A stretch of DNA of 64,000 bases from Kappaphycus alvarezii (lineage: Eukaryota; Rhodophyta; Florideophyceae; Gigartinales; Solieriaceae), in the NCBI GenBank assembly GCA_002205965.3, contig NADL03000508.1, positions 1-64,000 of the forward strand, given 5' to 3'. Each line of letters begins with the position of its first letter. Position 1 is the stretch's first letter. The translations under genes and the position numbers were made by a program. Under the pieces are notes generated by a model. That model worked only from the letters and a program-made list of their open reading frames with translations. It ran no database searches and was not told the DNA's origin. Shown in pieces: positions 22,475 through 34,471 of the stretch.

Positions 22475-23469
22475 CTCTTAGAAGAAATAGTTATAATGTG
22501 CCCTGAGTATCTGCCTATCTGTTGAAACAGCACAATAATCTACTGTATATCTGTCACAGCACAGTCCTCATATGAGGACAGTTTCCGTTACATTTTGGAA
22601 AGGTAAATTTTTTGGAAGCCCGAAATGTTTACTGTAAAAAAGGATTTTTATATAAAGCTACAGTACAGTGATTCTTACTGTACATGATCATTCGTTTCTG
22701 AGCTCCCCACGATAATACGAACTATATTTCTTTCCGAAATAACGTCGTTTTCACAACCTTTTGCGAAGAGCCGACGTTGGTGAGGGAAAATTGCTCTAGC
22801 CTTAGCCGAGGTCAAAAATTTTGAGGATTTTGTTTTGATCAGCCATCTACCCTCATGAACTCATACGGAGGGACAAGGAATGCGCTGAGGTAATGAAAAT
22901 TTGTATTGAAGAAGGATTGCCAAAAGTAGTCCCCATATGAGGACAGCGTTTTAATAGACTCCAGCCGTAGTGTTCAAATGAGTTACTGCAACTGTGTTAC
23001 TATTCCTGACTGTGATTGGGCTCAAGATGTCGATGGTAATCTTCATGAGGTGAATCTACTGAAAGTGTTTTGATCAACTGATATAAGCCACCGACGGGAA
23101 GCAATGGAGGATCAAGCACCTTACTGTAATTCCGTGTACTCCGAGTGACCCAGTGGATCAAGACCTAGTCAGTGATCTGACTACCCGGATGAGTTATGAT
23201 GACTATGCACATGGCCACTCCATGTAGTCCCAAACGTAAATCAGAGAATCTATAGCAGACACAAGTAGTATAAGAAAAAAGCTTTACGCCCAAGTAGCTA
23301 GAGATGAAAAATGCGTATCAAAAACGCACACAATATCATCCACAGCCCTACGCCCAAACCTATCTGATATATCCGATATATCACCTTGGTTTTCCAGACA
23401 ACCACAATCGACTCTGAAAAGGTATACCGACATAGTAATGGGAAGGATTTATTTAATACATGACATTGG
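22475..23469. other. No recognisable gene
   Basis: No convincing open frame is seen. A short motif CATATGAGGACAG occurs at about 22568 and 22932. Around 23360-23450 the sequence matches the dispersed repeat at 28258-28340 (GATATATC, then GGTTTTC, AGACAACC and ACATAGTAATGG or ACAAAGTAATGG). Confidence 0.4.
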
Positions 23470-24500
23470 AGGCGATCACGCAGAAGCGGTGTGGGTGTAA
23501 AGCCAAATGAGAATCATCCAAGTCTCGAAGCGATTGGAAGATACGGTAAACGGCAGTTTGGCTGCCTGCGAAAACTAGGAAACAATAGAGTCCGAGCAAA
23601 TCTGAGATCCCAGCACGATGAAACCGGGGTGTAGAAAAAGGGCAGGGAAGTGAAAAAGGGGGAGGAAAGATGATAAGCCGTAAACTTGGGCCTTGACAAG
23701 GTTGAGCCGGAACCCAAGTGGAACTCCTTCAGACTGGATGCAAAGAATATAGGCAGCAACTTGGGACAGAGGAAGAACAATATTACCGTCATCTGCGTAC
23801 AGAGCATTCAGAGGATGTGAAACCTTCTCCGGTAACGATAGCAAGAGAGGATGAAGAGCCGGGGCAAAGAGCAAGGGACCGAGAGTATCACCTTGCTTCA
23901 TGCCTTCTGAACTACGGACATAGTAAGGTCCAAAAGCAAGCGCTGTAGGGACATATCAACAAGATTGTATCCAACGTGCGAGGTCTGGGGCATGCTTTAG
24001 TACGGCTTCCAGAATGAGCTGGCGATAAATGCAGTTTTAAGGGTTGCGAGCGTGAATCTGGACCATTTCTTAGCTATCATCATAGTCAGATCCAGCAGTG
24101 GACACCCGTCATACTGATGCCATAAAGTCTCGGAACACATGGTCGTGGAACCAAGATCTCTGGAAAAGACGACGCACAGAATGAATTATTGCATTGGTGC
24201 CGTTCTTGACGCCAACCCCAACCTGATGGGGTAGAAGGTAGGAGCGGAGGGTGGGTTGATTTGTATACTGCGCGCCTAGAAATTATGTGTTGGTAGAGAA
24301 GCCCAACTGCTATTGGACGGATTTCCCCGTTTGGCTTCTGCAGCGCAGTAAGACGACCTCCGCAGGAATACGGGCGGCAAGCAGCCAGTAGATCGCCGTT
24401 CAAACAGAGGTTGAGGAGCTTTTTCAGGAAATGAAGGAAATCTCTTTCGGGTATGAATCCACCTGCCGGGCAAAGCGGCATTCGTAGGAACACTGGGGAT
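23470..24500 (-). mobile_element. LINE family B reverse transcriptase fragment
   Basis: The minus-strand frame 24493-24086 encodes the RT fingers region: LLNLCLNGDLLAACRPYSCG, GRLTALQKPNGEIRPIAVG. The frame 23901-23575 carries the palm: QGDTLGPLLFAPALHPLLLS and the catalytic YADDGNIVLP, then PLGFRLNLVKAQVY. The block between them is broken. The order and motifs match the plus-strand LINE B at 40.5-43.5 kb. N-terminal and C-terminal parts are missing. The element copies its RNA at a nicked chromosomal target, as LINEs do. Confidence 0.85.
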
Positions 24501-24963
24501 AGACCATGGGCCCCAGGTGTTTAATTATCGCAATTAAAGAGTCAGTGAATTAAAACTTGACCAAGATACAGCTTGCTTGAATTTACCAGAGAGTGAATTG
24601 AATCTTGACTGGGATACTGTTTGGATTCTGCACTGCAAAATGCTAATTCAACTCTATTGATACCGAAAGTGACAAGCACTTGAAACTTCTAATTATACAT
24701 TCCAAAGTAGTTTAAGAACCCATTCATTGCTAATCATGATTTCACTTGAGAGAAAGGACCTCCGACCTCTTACTTGAACAAGCTAGATTGAGACTTGCTG
24801 CAGCTGCATAGCTACAGCTTGCTGTAGCCGTGCAACGCAATGAAGGTTGATCTAGCTTTCCTGAGCTTATTCACTAGGAGCTATGGAAGGATCCAGGCTG
24901 TGAATGGCACGGCGGACATGTGATCCGAAAACTTGAGCGCAGGAGGTTAACGGTGAGAGGGGC
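24501..24963. other. No recognisable gene
   Basis: This stretch separates the LINE B RT fragment from the charged ORF. No open frame or shared repeat is recognised. Confidence 0.35.
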
Positions 24964-25224
24964 ATGAGACGAGAGAAGACGAAAAGCAGCTCGCGCACGG
25001 AAGACGCTAAAGAAACAGAAGCGTTTGGAGCTCACCTAAGTGCAGTTGATATTGCGCGAGTAGAGTTAGACCGAGAACGACTTGTATTTGATCTCGAGAG
25101 TTATGAGTCAGAACGTGAGGAGCCGGTGAGTGATCGTGCGGAGCGTAAGGAAGAGCGAGAGGCCGCGCGGAAGCTAGAGCTAGAGAAGCTCAAGCTTATG
25201 GTGTATATTTTAAGGAACAAGTAA
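24964..25224 (+). pseudogene. Charged helical C-terminal fragment of a dispersed protein-coding repeat
   Basis: This 86-codon frame is almost entirely charged and helical: RVELDRERLVFDLESYESER, then DRAERKEEREAARKLELEKL, ending LRNK just before the stop. A diverged copy with the same continuation past the stop (CCTCCTTGGCGACC in one, TCTCCTTGGCGACC in the other) lies at about 29830-30130. There it follows a longer region that may be a DNA-binding domain. Such Arg/Glu coiled tails are common at the C-termini of Myb/SANT-like and transposon-associated DNA-binding proteins, but the family is not established here. This copy lacks the N-terminal part. Confidence 0.5.
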
Positions 25225-26935
25225 AACCGCCATTTGGCCTCCTTGGCGACCCAGTTATGAGATGAAATTCGCTTCATTCCTCCGGGAACTGCTAGATTTC
25301 CGCTTCTACAGGCTTTCTCGTATGATACAGCCTTTAAATACTGATAGGTCGTTGCATTTAATTCCAATTGACTCCCGTTTCAAGCTGCTGCTAGTACAGA
25401 GATTCTCTGTCCATTTTCGATGATAGACTAGCTAACAAAATAAAAGAACTTATGGCTTCAGCTACCTTCGGTTTGCTATAGCTTGAATTTGTTGAAGGAA
25501 GAAATTTGATCTGATAGAAGGTTTGAGATTTGATGTCACGGGATGTGAGGCTTGCTACCTCTTATCGGATTTCTCTGGGGGATGCAAGCTACTGCTTATA
25601 TGGAATTTTCTCGACATACTAGCACTCTATTATACCTTCTACTGAACCATAGTCAGCCGACACGTCACTCAAAATACATCATCCTCCACTCGTACCGGTA
25701 CGTATACACCTGGACATAACTTGGTAATGAAGGAAGCAAAACATACGCAGTCGATGAAATTCCTCACTGGAACTGAGCTCTCCCCTGAAAATTCCAGGCG
25801 TATTGAGAGTCTTTGACCAATGACGTAAACATCAAATATACGGAGGCAATTGGTTAATACTTATTCAGAACTAATGCTTGATAAGAATTGGTGAGTTTCT
25901 TCTCATGTCCTTTTCTGACCAAGAGAAAGTTCCACTGTTCCCTGATAAAGAACAGTTTGCCCAGGCCGCAAGCAATCCTCTCGCATTTAGGAGACATTCA
26001 AAGTTCCGCGCAATGCTCTGCGACCTGTGCCAATATTACTCAATTGCAATGATTCAATACCTTCTAGAAATCCCATCTATATCTGAAATATCAATTTCTT
26101 GTAAAACTACGTCTAAAGAGAAATGGCAGCAATTCCCTAGTCCGTCCATGACTATCTTAGCTAAATATAAAGGTTAGTTCCTGATTCGTGGCGGAGCCCC
26201 TTTGGGAGAAACATTTCGTGAATCAAAGCGAACCTCCCACTAATTCATGTATTAATGTTTCATTTCTGTTTCCTCTCTCCATTGGCAGTCAACTTCGTAG
26301 CCAAGAACGGAAGCATGCCTAGATCCCTCATTGTTCCCTCGAACAGCTCTGCAACTGTCCAAATGTAATACGGTGTCAATCATCCTTTCTGAAACCCCAT
26401 TCAAAATACTGATGTTAGCAAACACCCATCGGAGAGTCACTCCTCATTTTCTGTCGACATTTGTTCCCTTATATGACTCTTCACGTCACTCTTTCACTGA
26501 TCGAATATATCTACCAATAGTAAAAATATTTAAACCTCCCCTTCTTTCAGTGCGACCTTTCCCTTTCCCTTCCCCTTCCTCCACATTTCCTCTCACCCTT
26601 CGCACCGGTGCGCGCGTGCAGGTACCATCTCTTCTCGCACTTAGGGTAGAGCCCCGTCATCTGCCACGACCTTTTCCTCAACTTCCAGTAATTAGTTCTT
26701 GCAAAATTTCTCCCTTCTTCACGTTTTCCTTCCACCTTGCTAAGGGCGTGGACATACCGGAGATACTGTTCCCACCACCGACTCGCCGGGTTCCCCCAAG
26801 TTTTAGGCCATGCCTACAGACAAGCTTCTTCCTTTCTCCTTGGCAATCGGCGAGGAAAGCAAGACCTGTCCCGCTCTTCCCTCATCCTCAATCCGAAATT
26901 CGCAACGTCGAAGCTCCGCGGGGAGGCTCAAGTTT
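25225..26935. other. No recognisable gene; pyrimidine-rich tract near 26540-26720
   Basis: A 99-codon frame at 25878-26177 has no recognisable motif and no copy elsewhere. The stretch 26540-26720 is strongly C/T-rich on the plus strand and gives spurious Pro/Ser/Phe-rich frames. Nothing here is called as a gene. Confidence 0.4.
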
Positions 26936-28100
26936 TCAAACGGTCAATTTTTTAGCTGGCGCCATGTGGCAATTTGGAGTCAAGTATGGGCGCAATAACA
27001 CTACGTAGAAGGAGGTCTGAGGTACATACCGGCCTACAGGATCGGTTTCCCATGGACTGGCGTACAGAACTGTAGTAGGCGGCCGGAATGTAGATGTCCA
27101 TTCGTAACAAAGGGGAATCCGAATGTACATACGAGCTGGGAACCTGGTAGAGGAGCGAATGCTCGACGAGGGCGAAGATCCCATATTCCTTTCAGAGGCA
27201 GGCGAGAACGTTGCGGAGGGCGTGATGTCGACGAGTCACACCGCTTCGTATAGGCAGGTCAAAGCGTGTTGGCCGTTTGGATCGAAGATGGGTGCGACTT
27301 CGGCCGAGCGCTGGGAGCAGACCGCACAGCGAGTAGATCCAGAGAATAGCGCGATGCCGAGAAGGACAGCCAGAGCGAATTTCCACGCAAAGACGTACAT
27401 GGACTTCCGCAGTTGGGGTGAGGAAGCGAAAACAAAACAGAGGAGGAGGAAGATGTGCACACGCATAGTTTTCTTGCAGGCTTTTATGGATAAAAAATTC
27501 AAACGACGAAGTCAACTACTCCACAATTCCATCCTTTTGTTCCGTGAGCGACAGAAAATTTGACGGAGCTAGCCATGAGAAAGGCACTATAGGCTTGATA
27601 CCCGATCATGCTCTTACATCAGACTCAACAAAAACGGGCGGGGGCTACCAAACTCTCCAGCAGTCCGTGGAAACGTTAAATCCACCACTGTACTAGACAA
27701 AGCCTTGAGGAGAACAAGCTCGCGGCTTCAACAGTCTGGAGATAAGTCAAATTGCTGCAATTCGCTATCTTCCCCAGTAAGCAGGACTACAAGCCCTACG
27801 GCCAACGAAGCCTTACAGACAACGTACTCAGTGAAATCCGCCGAGCACTCTATCACTTTTCGCTACCATTCCATATGCGAAGGGCCAAAAGTGTTGTGGC
27901 CAACGCTTTCAGCGGCATCTGTCGACGACCCTCTCTTGAAAAAAAAGGCTTCTTTAGGGGCAAATTCGAGCCGGGTTAAAGTCTCTTCAAGATGCAATGG
28001 TTTTTTTTGCTTGCAGCAAGGCAGACTCGCAACTCTAGTGGTATTCTTCTTCAACAGCTCATTGATGATCGTGAGAAAATGTGTTCTATGCATACGTTAA
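26936..28100 (-). mobile_element. LINE family B fragment, RT end to endonuclease
   Basis: From 28100 leftward the minus strand resembles the end of the LINE B at 43.2-43.5 kb (SADxTEYV near 27840, then a run with GxVNSI/DLTFPRTAGEF near 27660-27690). It then enters a Cys-His region (CAVCSQRSAEVAPIFDPNGQ, then HALTCLYEAV near 27240-27330) and the 3' part shared with 13760-14591. Frames are broken repeatedly. In its 27600-27860 stretch it is an inverted partner of about 43230-43480. Confidence 0.65.
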
Positions 28101-29091
28101 CCCAAGAAAATTGGCAGTGAGTAATGAAGTTCGACAAGAGATGAGCATTGTGATGAACAAGTTTGATTCCCTGGAGAAAACACAAAAAAGAAAGAGAGGA
28201 GAGATTCTACTGTTCGACAAGCGAGAGAGGGGAAAAGGTTTGGGTGTTTTACTCTTGGAAGATATATCCGGTCTATCCCATGGTTTTCAAGACAACCGCA
28301 ATCAACTCAAAAAGGGTATATCGACAAAGTAATGGGGAAGGAACTACGCTCCCTAAAATGCTACCTTCAGGCCAGCCATCAAGCAGGCTGCATTGGACAT
28401 GACGGCTGCGAGAGAGTGCCATGTCAAAAGTTTGGACAAGTCCCTTAGCTGTGTAGAGGATGAGCCAGGAAAGGTCAAAAGTGGGATAGCAAAACTCAGC
28501 AAGGATGATTAGGCAACGAAGGCAATACAGACGTTGCAAAACGAGACACTCAGTGTTGCGGAGGTAATGACCAGGCCAAAGGAAATGGAAATGGGACGTT
28601 CCAGAGCTGAGGGTAGAGAAATGAAAGCAGCCCGACTAGACGGTATGCTTACTCAGAATGAAAGAAAGGCGGGACAGCGATGCAGCAAAACGGAAAGATT
28701 CGCATATTTATTGAAGAGGTTACTGCATCGGAAAAAATCCCCGCTGACCAGTACATACCGCATCCAAGAGAAATGACCGAATGACAGAACAAAATGCCGA
28801 TCAGGAAGAAAATCGATTTGGTTCTTTAGTATTTGAAATTTGCAGTGCGGCTATCCCCCGGTGTATGCTAGACAGGTTCAGGGTAATGGGTAGTGGGAAT
28901 TTTTGGGTTATTTTAATGCATGGAAGATGTGGTCGGTTATATCCACGCTGCTAATGCGTTATGTGGAATAAGTCGTCGCTGATGGGTAACACTACAGTAC
29001 AGTAATGGGTAGTGTCACCCGATCACGAAATAAAAAGGAGAAATTGGGGCTTATTTAATAGGGAGATTACGCAAACAAAATTCTGTAAATA
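28101..29091. other. Dispersed-repeat debris without a gene
   Basis: 28228-28340 repeats the tail sequence seen at 13730 and 23360-23450. 28365-28400 has a GCTGCATTGGACAT motif shared with the LINE A 3' region at 46250. 28795-28900 resembles 59404-59480, and 28890-29030 resembles the LINE A tail at 40400-40480 (GGATAAGTCGT or GAATAAGTCGT). No intact frame is supported. Confidence 0.5.
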
Positions 29092-30110
29092 ATGCACCAG
29101 ATTTCTGCAATACGTGTCACACCTGTATATAGTTGCAGAATTCTGCAATTCAATCGTGAGGATAATTGCGGAATTTTGAGAAGTTCGACATGCCCTGACT
29201 GCATCAAATGGGAGCAATACAAATTCAAGCAGTCCAAATACGCCGCTGTTTCATGGGTACGATGCTTTGATGTTAAAGCACAACTTTGTTGCGAGCAGGC
29301 TGGACACGAATCACTGGGCTGCTTCCTGACTAATGTCGCAATAAATGAACCTCTCCCAACTGCTTTTGCGACTTCTCAGGCACGCACCCCTTGTGCTAGG
29401 TTCCAGTCAAGGTTCTTATACGAGGGAGAAGTCATTGTCCGAAAGGTCGCTGCAGCCAATCCACACTTAGCTGCATTTGGAGAATTGCGACAGCGCTTTG
29501 CAGAAGTCACGGAGAAAGAGAACGCAAACGCTGACGTGCAGAAAAACGTCACGTAGAAGAGCGTGCATGACCACCGCAAGCGCATTCAAGAGCAGTTCGG
29601 CCGGGAAAATAGCTTCAACCAGCGACGGTCAGGAGTAATTGGAGAGACTGGCGCCTGGAAGAACTTTTGTTGAGCATAAGGGAAGGGGGTGAGGACTTGG
29701 AGCAGGAAAAGAAGAAAAATAAGGCTATGCGGAACGAGATGGACAAAGCAAAAGGGCGTATTGGTCGGGAGCTAGTCAATGACTCACTGCAGCGGAAGCG
29801 CGGAAACAACGAGGGGACCCTGAGAATGATGAGCAGGGAAGTGAGCGAAAGAAAACGAAACAGAGCTCGCGCACGGAAGACGATAAATAAGTGGAATCGT
29901 TCGGTGCCCACCTGCGTGCAGCTGATATATCGCGTATAGAATAAGACCGAGAACGACTTGTATTCGAGCGCGAGCATTATGAATCAGAGCGTGAGGAGCA
30001 TGAAAGTGATCGCGCGGAGCATAAGGAAGCGTTGGAGGCCGTGCATAATTTGGAACTAGAGAAGCTCAAGTTTATGACGGAGGTTTTCAGGAGTAAGTAA
30101 AATTGCTGCT
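29092..30110 (+). pseudogene. Degenerate gene, possible Myb/SANT-like DNA-binding protein
   Basis: The first 154-codon frame (29092-29556) has a segment VSWVRCFDVKAQLCCEQAGH followed by ARTPCARFQSRFLYEG and FGELRQRFAEVTEKEN. This layout (Trp-containing helix, Cys, then A-R-T-x-x-x-R-F) resembles Myb/SANT-like domains in transposon-linked proteins. Beyond a stop at 29554, broken frames continue into the charged Arg/Glu tail that matches 24964-25224. I read the whole as one decayed gene of which 24964-25224 is a second, shorter copy. The family call is tentative. Confidence 0.4.
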
Positions 30111-32199
30111 TACGTCTCCTTGGCGACCAAGTTATGGAGCGAAATTTGCTTTTTTCTCCGAAGAAATGTCTAATTTCCGCTTACAAGGGCTTCCTGTGAG
30201 CCTGCGGACAAATTACGGCGAATGCAAGCTTGCGAGCTCTCAGTCCTCGTTTGCCGTGTGCTCTCAAATTGATCGAGATTTACGTAGTCGTTGTGGGTGA
30301 AATACTCCTACAGAGACCGAGTAATACAGTTGAAGTACCTACTAGTCTGAGTGGGGTGGATAAAATTTCGAAAGCTCGCTAGCAGCATGGAAGACCATTA
30401 AAGTAAGCCCACAGACGATTCGTACACATACAGGTTTCGTATGATTTCCAGATGCGAATAGTCAAGCGTAATATTTTTGAGTATAAACTCGACTATTACG
30501 TAGCACTAAGCTATAGCCTTGTTCAGAACAATTTGTGCTACACTCAAGTTGCCACACTGATGTGGCAACTCCAGAAACCAGTGATAATTGTATCTTGAGT
30601 CCCCGTTAGCGCAGCACTTTACTCATTTCACATCCAAAATCTGCAGCAAATATTCCTAAGACCGCATTCTATATACAGCGTCAAGTAATTTCTTTTTTCG
30701 TACATTGGACCGAGCACATGAGTTATTAGCCCATCTGGACTGTTGACGGCTTGAAACTTTAATGAATTTCTGCGTTTATGCTCGTTATACGCAACGCGCT
30801 GCATCTTGTTTCCGGACGGTATTTTAATTCCGATTACCGTTCCATATATGAATGCTATGACTTTCTCCAGAACATTTTTTTCGTTTGGGTACAGCAGCTA
30901 CGTAAAAAAATTGCTCTGCTCGTCATGAACGCGGTATCGATTCCCCCTGTAATCAAGTGCTTCCTTTGATCCAACATGTGCTCCAAAGACTACCAAAAAA
31001 TCTCAGATAGGTGTGGGGTATGTTTACCAAAAGCCATTCCCATATATCTCCGTCGCGCTGGACTGCAGAGCCGACGACAGAGAATACAAATATCCAATAA
31101 AGGTGACAAGATGATTCGGTTTCGAGATGTGTGTTGCTCTAGCACCGGCCACCCGACTGCATATACCAACTCGACTACATTTGGCTTCCGAAAACGGAAG
31201 AGCAGAAGTGCTTTTGCATCACTAAACCAATTGAAGTTGAACGAAAACTCCGCACAGCTGATTCTGTTGCTCCTTAGAAGCTTTTTTCCTGCTTCTTGTT
31301 TCGCTTCGCACATATTGCTTGCAGCAAAGACAATGCTGCTTCTCTGGGAAAAGGCTGAAGCGTAAGAAAGACCTTGACGTTTGCTGATACCGACCAAAAC
31401 TGTGCGCCATTTGTGCATTCTTTGAAGCGTTGCTTGCCTCGTGAAATCCCTTCGCCTCTGCCATAGTTTCCCTTGTTGATGGCGTGGGCAGGTAATGCAC
31501 CTGTACTCTCGTAAGTATTACCATATATTGTACTGTGCAGTACTGTAGAGTAGTGCATAGTAATACTCACGAGTTACTCGCAACCTTGGTTTGCTTAAGT
31601 AATTTTTGTGTGGAAAACTTTTTCAAGAAACAAAAGCCCCTAAAGCAAGTGTTAGGGGGAAGATCTAATTTTTTAAAAGTCTGTAATGAAAATTCTTTAA
31701 TACATTTCTGCGATAGTATTACACTTGTCTCACAAGTGATTGCAGAACTCTGTGAAGCGTAATCCCATAAATTTATGGGGGGGAATGGTGACCTTTTAAT
31801 GTAAAGTTGTGAAGTGAATATGGTACATGCGGTCGATTGTATCGATCACATCTTTCAGACAATAAAGCACCCAACGAAGACTTCAGCTTTATCTTCCTTC
31901 CCTCCCTTCCCCCTTTCCCCCATCACTTCCCCTCTGCGGTGCGGGCCGCTACTATCGTGTGCGGCGCAGGGCCGCGCGAATTCAGCGCGCTGCACGGGCT
32001 CACACCCCGCCGTCTCCCGCTGAGGTTGTTCTTCGCTCCCTTTCATTTTGTGCGTGCTCAACGCGTACCGTCCACTTTTTGTCCAGACCCCACCTTTTCG
32101 CTTTCGCACCTCCACCTTTCTTTGATTTGCTGTATTCGTCCTATCATTCCACCCTTTCAGAGAGTTGTGAGTAGCATCAAAGTTCACAGAGCACACTTC
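30111..32199. other. No convincing gene
   Basis: Frames of up to 142 codons (31418-30990, minus) exist but show no known motif and overlap frames on the other strand. 31530-31560 holds GTACTGTGCAGTACTGTAG-type self-complementary sequence. 31880-32110 is C/T-rich and precedes the LINE A coding region, so it may be its 5' untranslated part. Confidence 0.35.
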
Positions 32200-32988
32200 C
32201 GCTTGGTTGCTCGACTTTTTTTTCATCTGGAAGGTCACGTGTTTTATCGAGTGGCAACTTCATCCTTGGATTGTACTCTTCCATACAGATGGAGCACCTG
32301 TGCCACCTAGAACACAGGCCCCTCGAAGGGAACGACGGACAATGGCTGTCATAGTGCCAGAGATCAGGCATAATCTCGATAAAGCTACTACCAAGTCCTG
32401 GGTATTGCCCGCTGTGCCCATCGCAGAGGCCGCGAATACGAACAGTCGCCACTCTAGAGGCCCACCTTTGCACGCACATCATCGAGTCCAAGATTAGGGA
32501 CAACCAAAGGCGCATCAGCACGATAAGTTGATAAGCTATCTCGCACAATTGGGCTACTCTTTCTGTAGTTTTCACAACCAGTACGTAGGCTCCAAGGTTT
32601 CCGGCCCGACGGCAGACGGCCTCTTCGAGTTCTCATACTCAAAGTGCACAAAATGCACAGTTCATACAGCGCCGAGGCGGTACATACCACTACAAATGAC
32701 ACAACTGGGCAGCCCAGTACCGCCGACGACGTCCTTCCCAGTCCCCGTCCCAGACGACCAAGCCCCTCCGGCAAATACTGAGTGTAACACACCTTGTATT
32801 CCCCAAAAGCTCCTGCCCCCGCGGTTCTTCATCACCAGCATCCGCAGTAGTCGCTCAAGCACTGGCACCAGAGGCGGACGCTTATCAACCATCGACACTG
32901 GAGGTACACCCACTGCCACCCATCCAATACATATTTACCACGCACACTCCTGTCATGGCGCGTATCCCAACAAAATTACGGGATTACT
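32200..32988 (+). mobile_element. LINE family A, N-terminal part (left of the copia insertion)
   Basis: A C2H2 zinc finger is encoded at 32406-32477: CPLC, 15 residues, then HLCTH. N-terminal C2H2 fingers of this type bind target DNA in R2- and NeSL-type LINEs. After a frame break, the frame from 32528 runs through a Pro/Thr-rich linker to YPNKITGLL at 32988. The same frame resumes after the LTR element at 37563 with AQLYAKIVEEA. The copia element therefore split a LINE reading frame. Confidence 0.72.
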
Positions 32989-33541
32989 TGTGAAAATTGA
33001 CCAAATATTTTAATCTCTATCCCGGTGTCCTACAGTGATGCTGAATTGTGGAGCAATATTTTTATTGAGGCCCACAATTTATATTTATTATGAATCATCA
33101 AGGAATAATTTTATCTATTTTACACTGGCACTATTTTATGCTGAATTCAGTGTGAAATAATTTTTATGTCCTACAGTTGGGTTTTTATATTATACAGGCT
33201 ATAATTATTACACTTATGCTGCCAACAAATTATTATCTGGATGATTGCTTACCTGGAAAATACTGCAATAATTATTGCTGAGCCTAAATTATGTCTACCA
33301 AAATTATTGAACGGCTCACCTGATTTTTGTAGCAGGTTTACCCTGGTGTAGAGTATAAGTAGTCTAGGTTGTTAGAAATATTTTTACATCCTCGGGCTAT
33401 CGAAATATCCCCTCGATCAGATATTATTAAATTTGGTTTTCTATTCATTATTCATTCTAAGTCCGATTGTGGCATTTATTTATTTATTCAAGTTGGAACT
33501 ATTTATTATTATTTGGATCTACCTATCCCAATTATTTTGCA
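32989..33541 (+). repeat. 5' LTR of the young copia
   Basis: 553 bp, TGTGAAAATTGACC at the start and CCAATTATTTTGCA at the end. By eye I found no difference from 37005-37557. The gag Met at 33545 lies 3 bp beyond the LTR, so there is almost no room for a standard separate leader. Any primer-binding site would overlap the gag start. Confidence 0.95.
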
Positions 33542-33544
33542 GTT

Positions 33545-34449
33545 ATGGGCCCAGATCGCCCCGAAATTCCTTCAAGGCCGAAATTTTCATGGGATCTTCG
33601 CACGGCTCCTTGGACGGATGGTAAAGGACCTCAAGAAAAATATTTTGATGCTGTCAAAAATGGAAATCTGTTCATGATTTATTACCAGCATCAAATTCTA
33701 ATAAGGTTCCTAAGGCAGTACAAGGTCTTGTCTTACAATCACAATTATTTGGACGAGCTCTTGATATTTGTAAGAAAATTCCAGACACAGAAATTCAGTC
33801 TGAAAATGGTGCATTAGCGATTGCTAACGCTATTCATAAGGTGGATCCTCTATCATCTATATCAGATACATTTCAAAAATTCTTAGATCTATTACACACT
33901 ACTCGTGGTGATAGTGAGTCTTTCAAAAATTTTGAATCACGGTTTGATGCTCAAATTGCCCGATTTCATTCATCTACTGGTACTTCGAAATTACCTGAAG
34001 CACTAGTATCATTTTTGCTCCTGGCTAATTCCAAAATTGATTCAAACCAGCGAGTATCTATTTTGGCTGCTGCTTCTCCGAAGCATGAAGAAGCCGATTT
34101 GGAAAAAGGAAAAATCCTAGAATTAATCAAATATTCAGAAATATCATCTATTATTCGTGCATGTGATAAACCAAAAAATACAAATCAAATATATGGAAAT
34201 GGTCAAAAATATATCTCTTCAAATCAATCAAATATTTCATACGGGAAAAGAAAAATTTCAAGAAAAATAATAAGCAAAGATTATCTCCTGAAGACTTTGC
34301 TGCGCTGCTCAAGGCAAAATCAACTTGTGACCGATGTGGAGAAATTGGCCATTGGGCCTATGAAAAAGATAAATGCAAGAGTGCTAAAAATTATCATAAA
34401 GGTTCATCATCTAGAATGGGAAATGCAGAAAATATCAAGACAAAAATGA
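33545..34449 (+). pseudogene. gag: Young copia gag (frameshifted)
   Basis: Two frames, 33545-33817 (start MGPDRPEIPSRPKFSWDLRT) and 33841-34449, together give a capsid-like protein with SISDTFQKFLDLLHTTRGDS and LLANSKIDSNQRVSILAAAS. A Cys-His motif (CDRCGEIGHWAYEKDKC, at 34326-34376) lies in a third frame. Its spacing is C-x2-C-x4-H-x7-C, longer than the usual H-x4-C. The same capsid segments occur in the old copy at 57807-58550. Two frame breaks make this gag non-functional as read, unless frameshifting is used. Confidence 0.72.
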
Positions 34450-34471
34450 TTCTGGTTCCGTAACATTTCAT

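Noticed and set aside
26331..27008. 225-codon plus-strand ORF
   Set aside because: It is a Pro/Phe/Ser-rich translation of a C/T-rich tract with no motif, overlapping the start of a LINE B fragment on the other strand.
30990..31418. 142-codon minus-strand ORF
   Set aside because: No motif, no copy elsewhere, and an equally long frame on the opposite strand. Left as unassigned.
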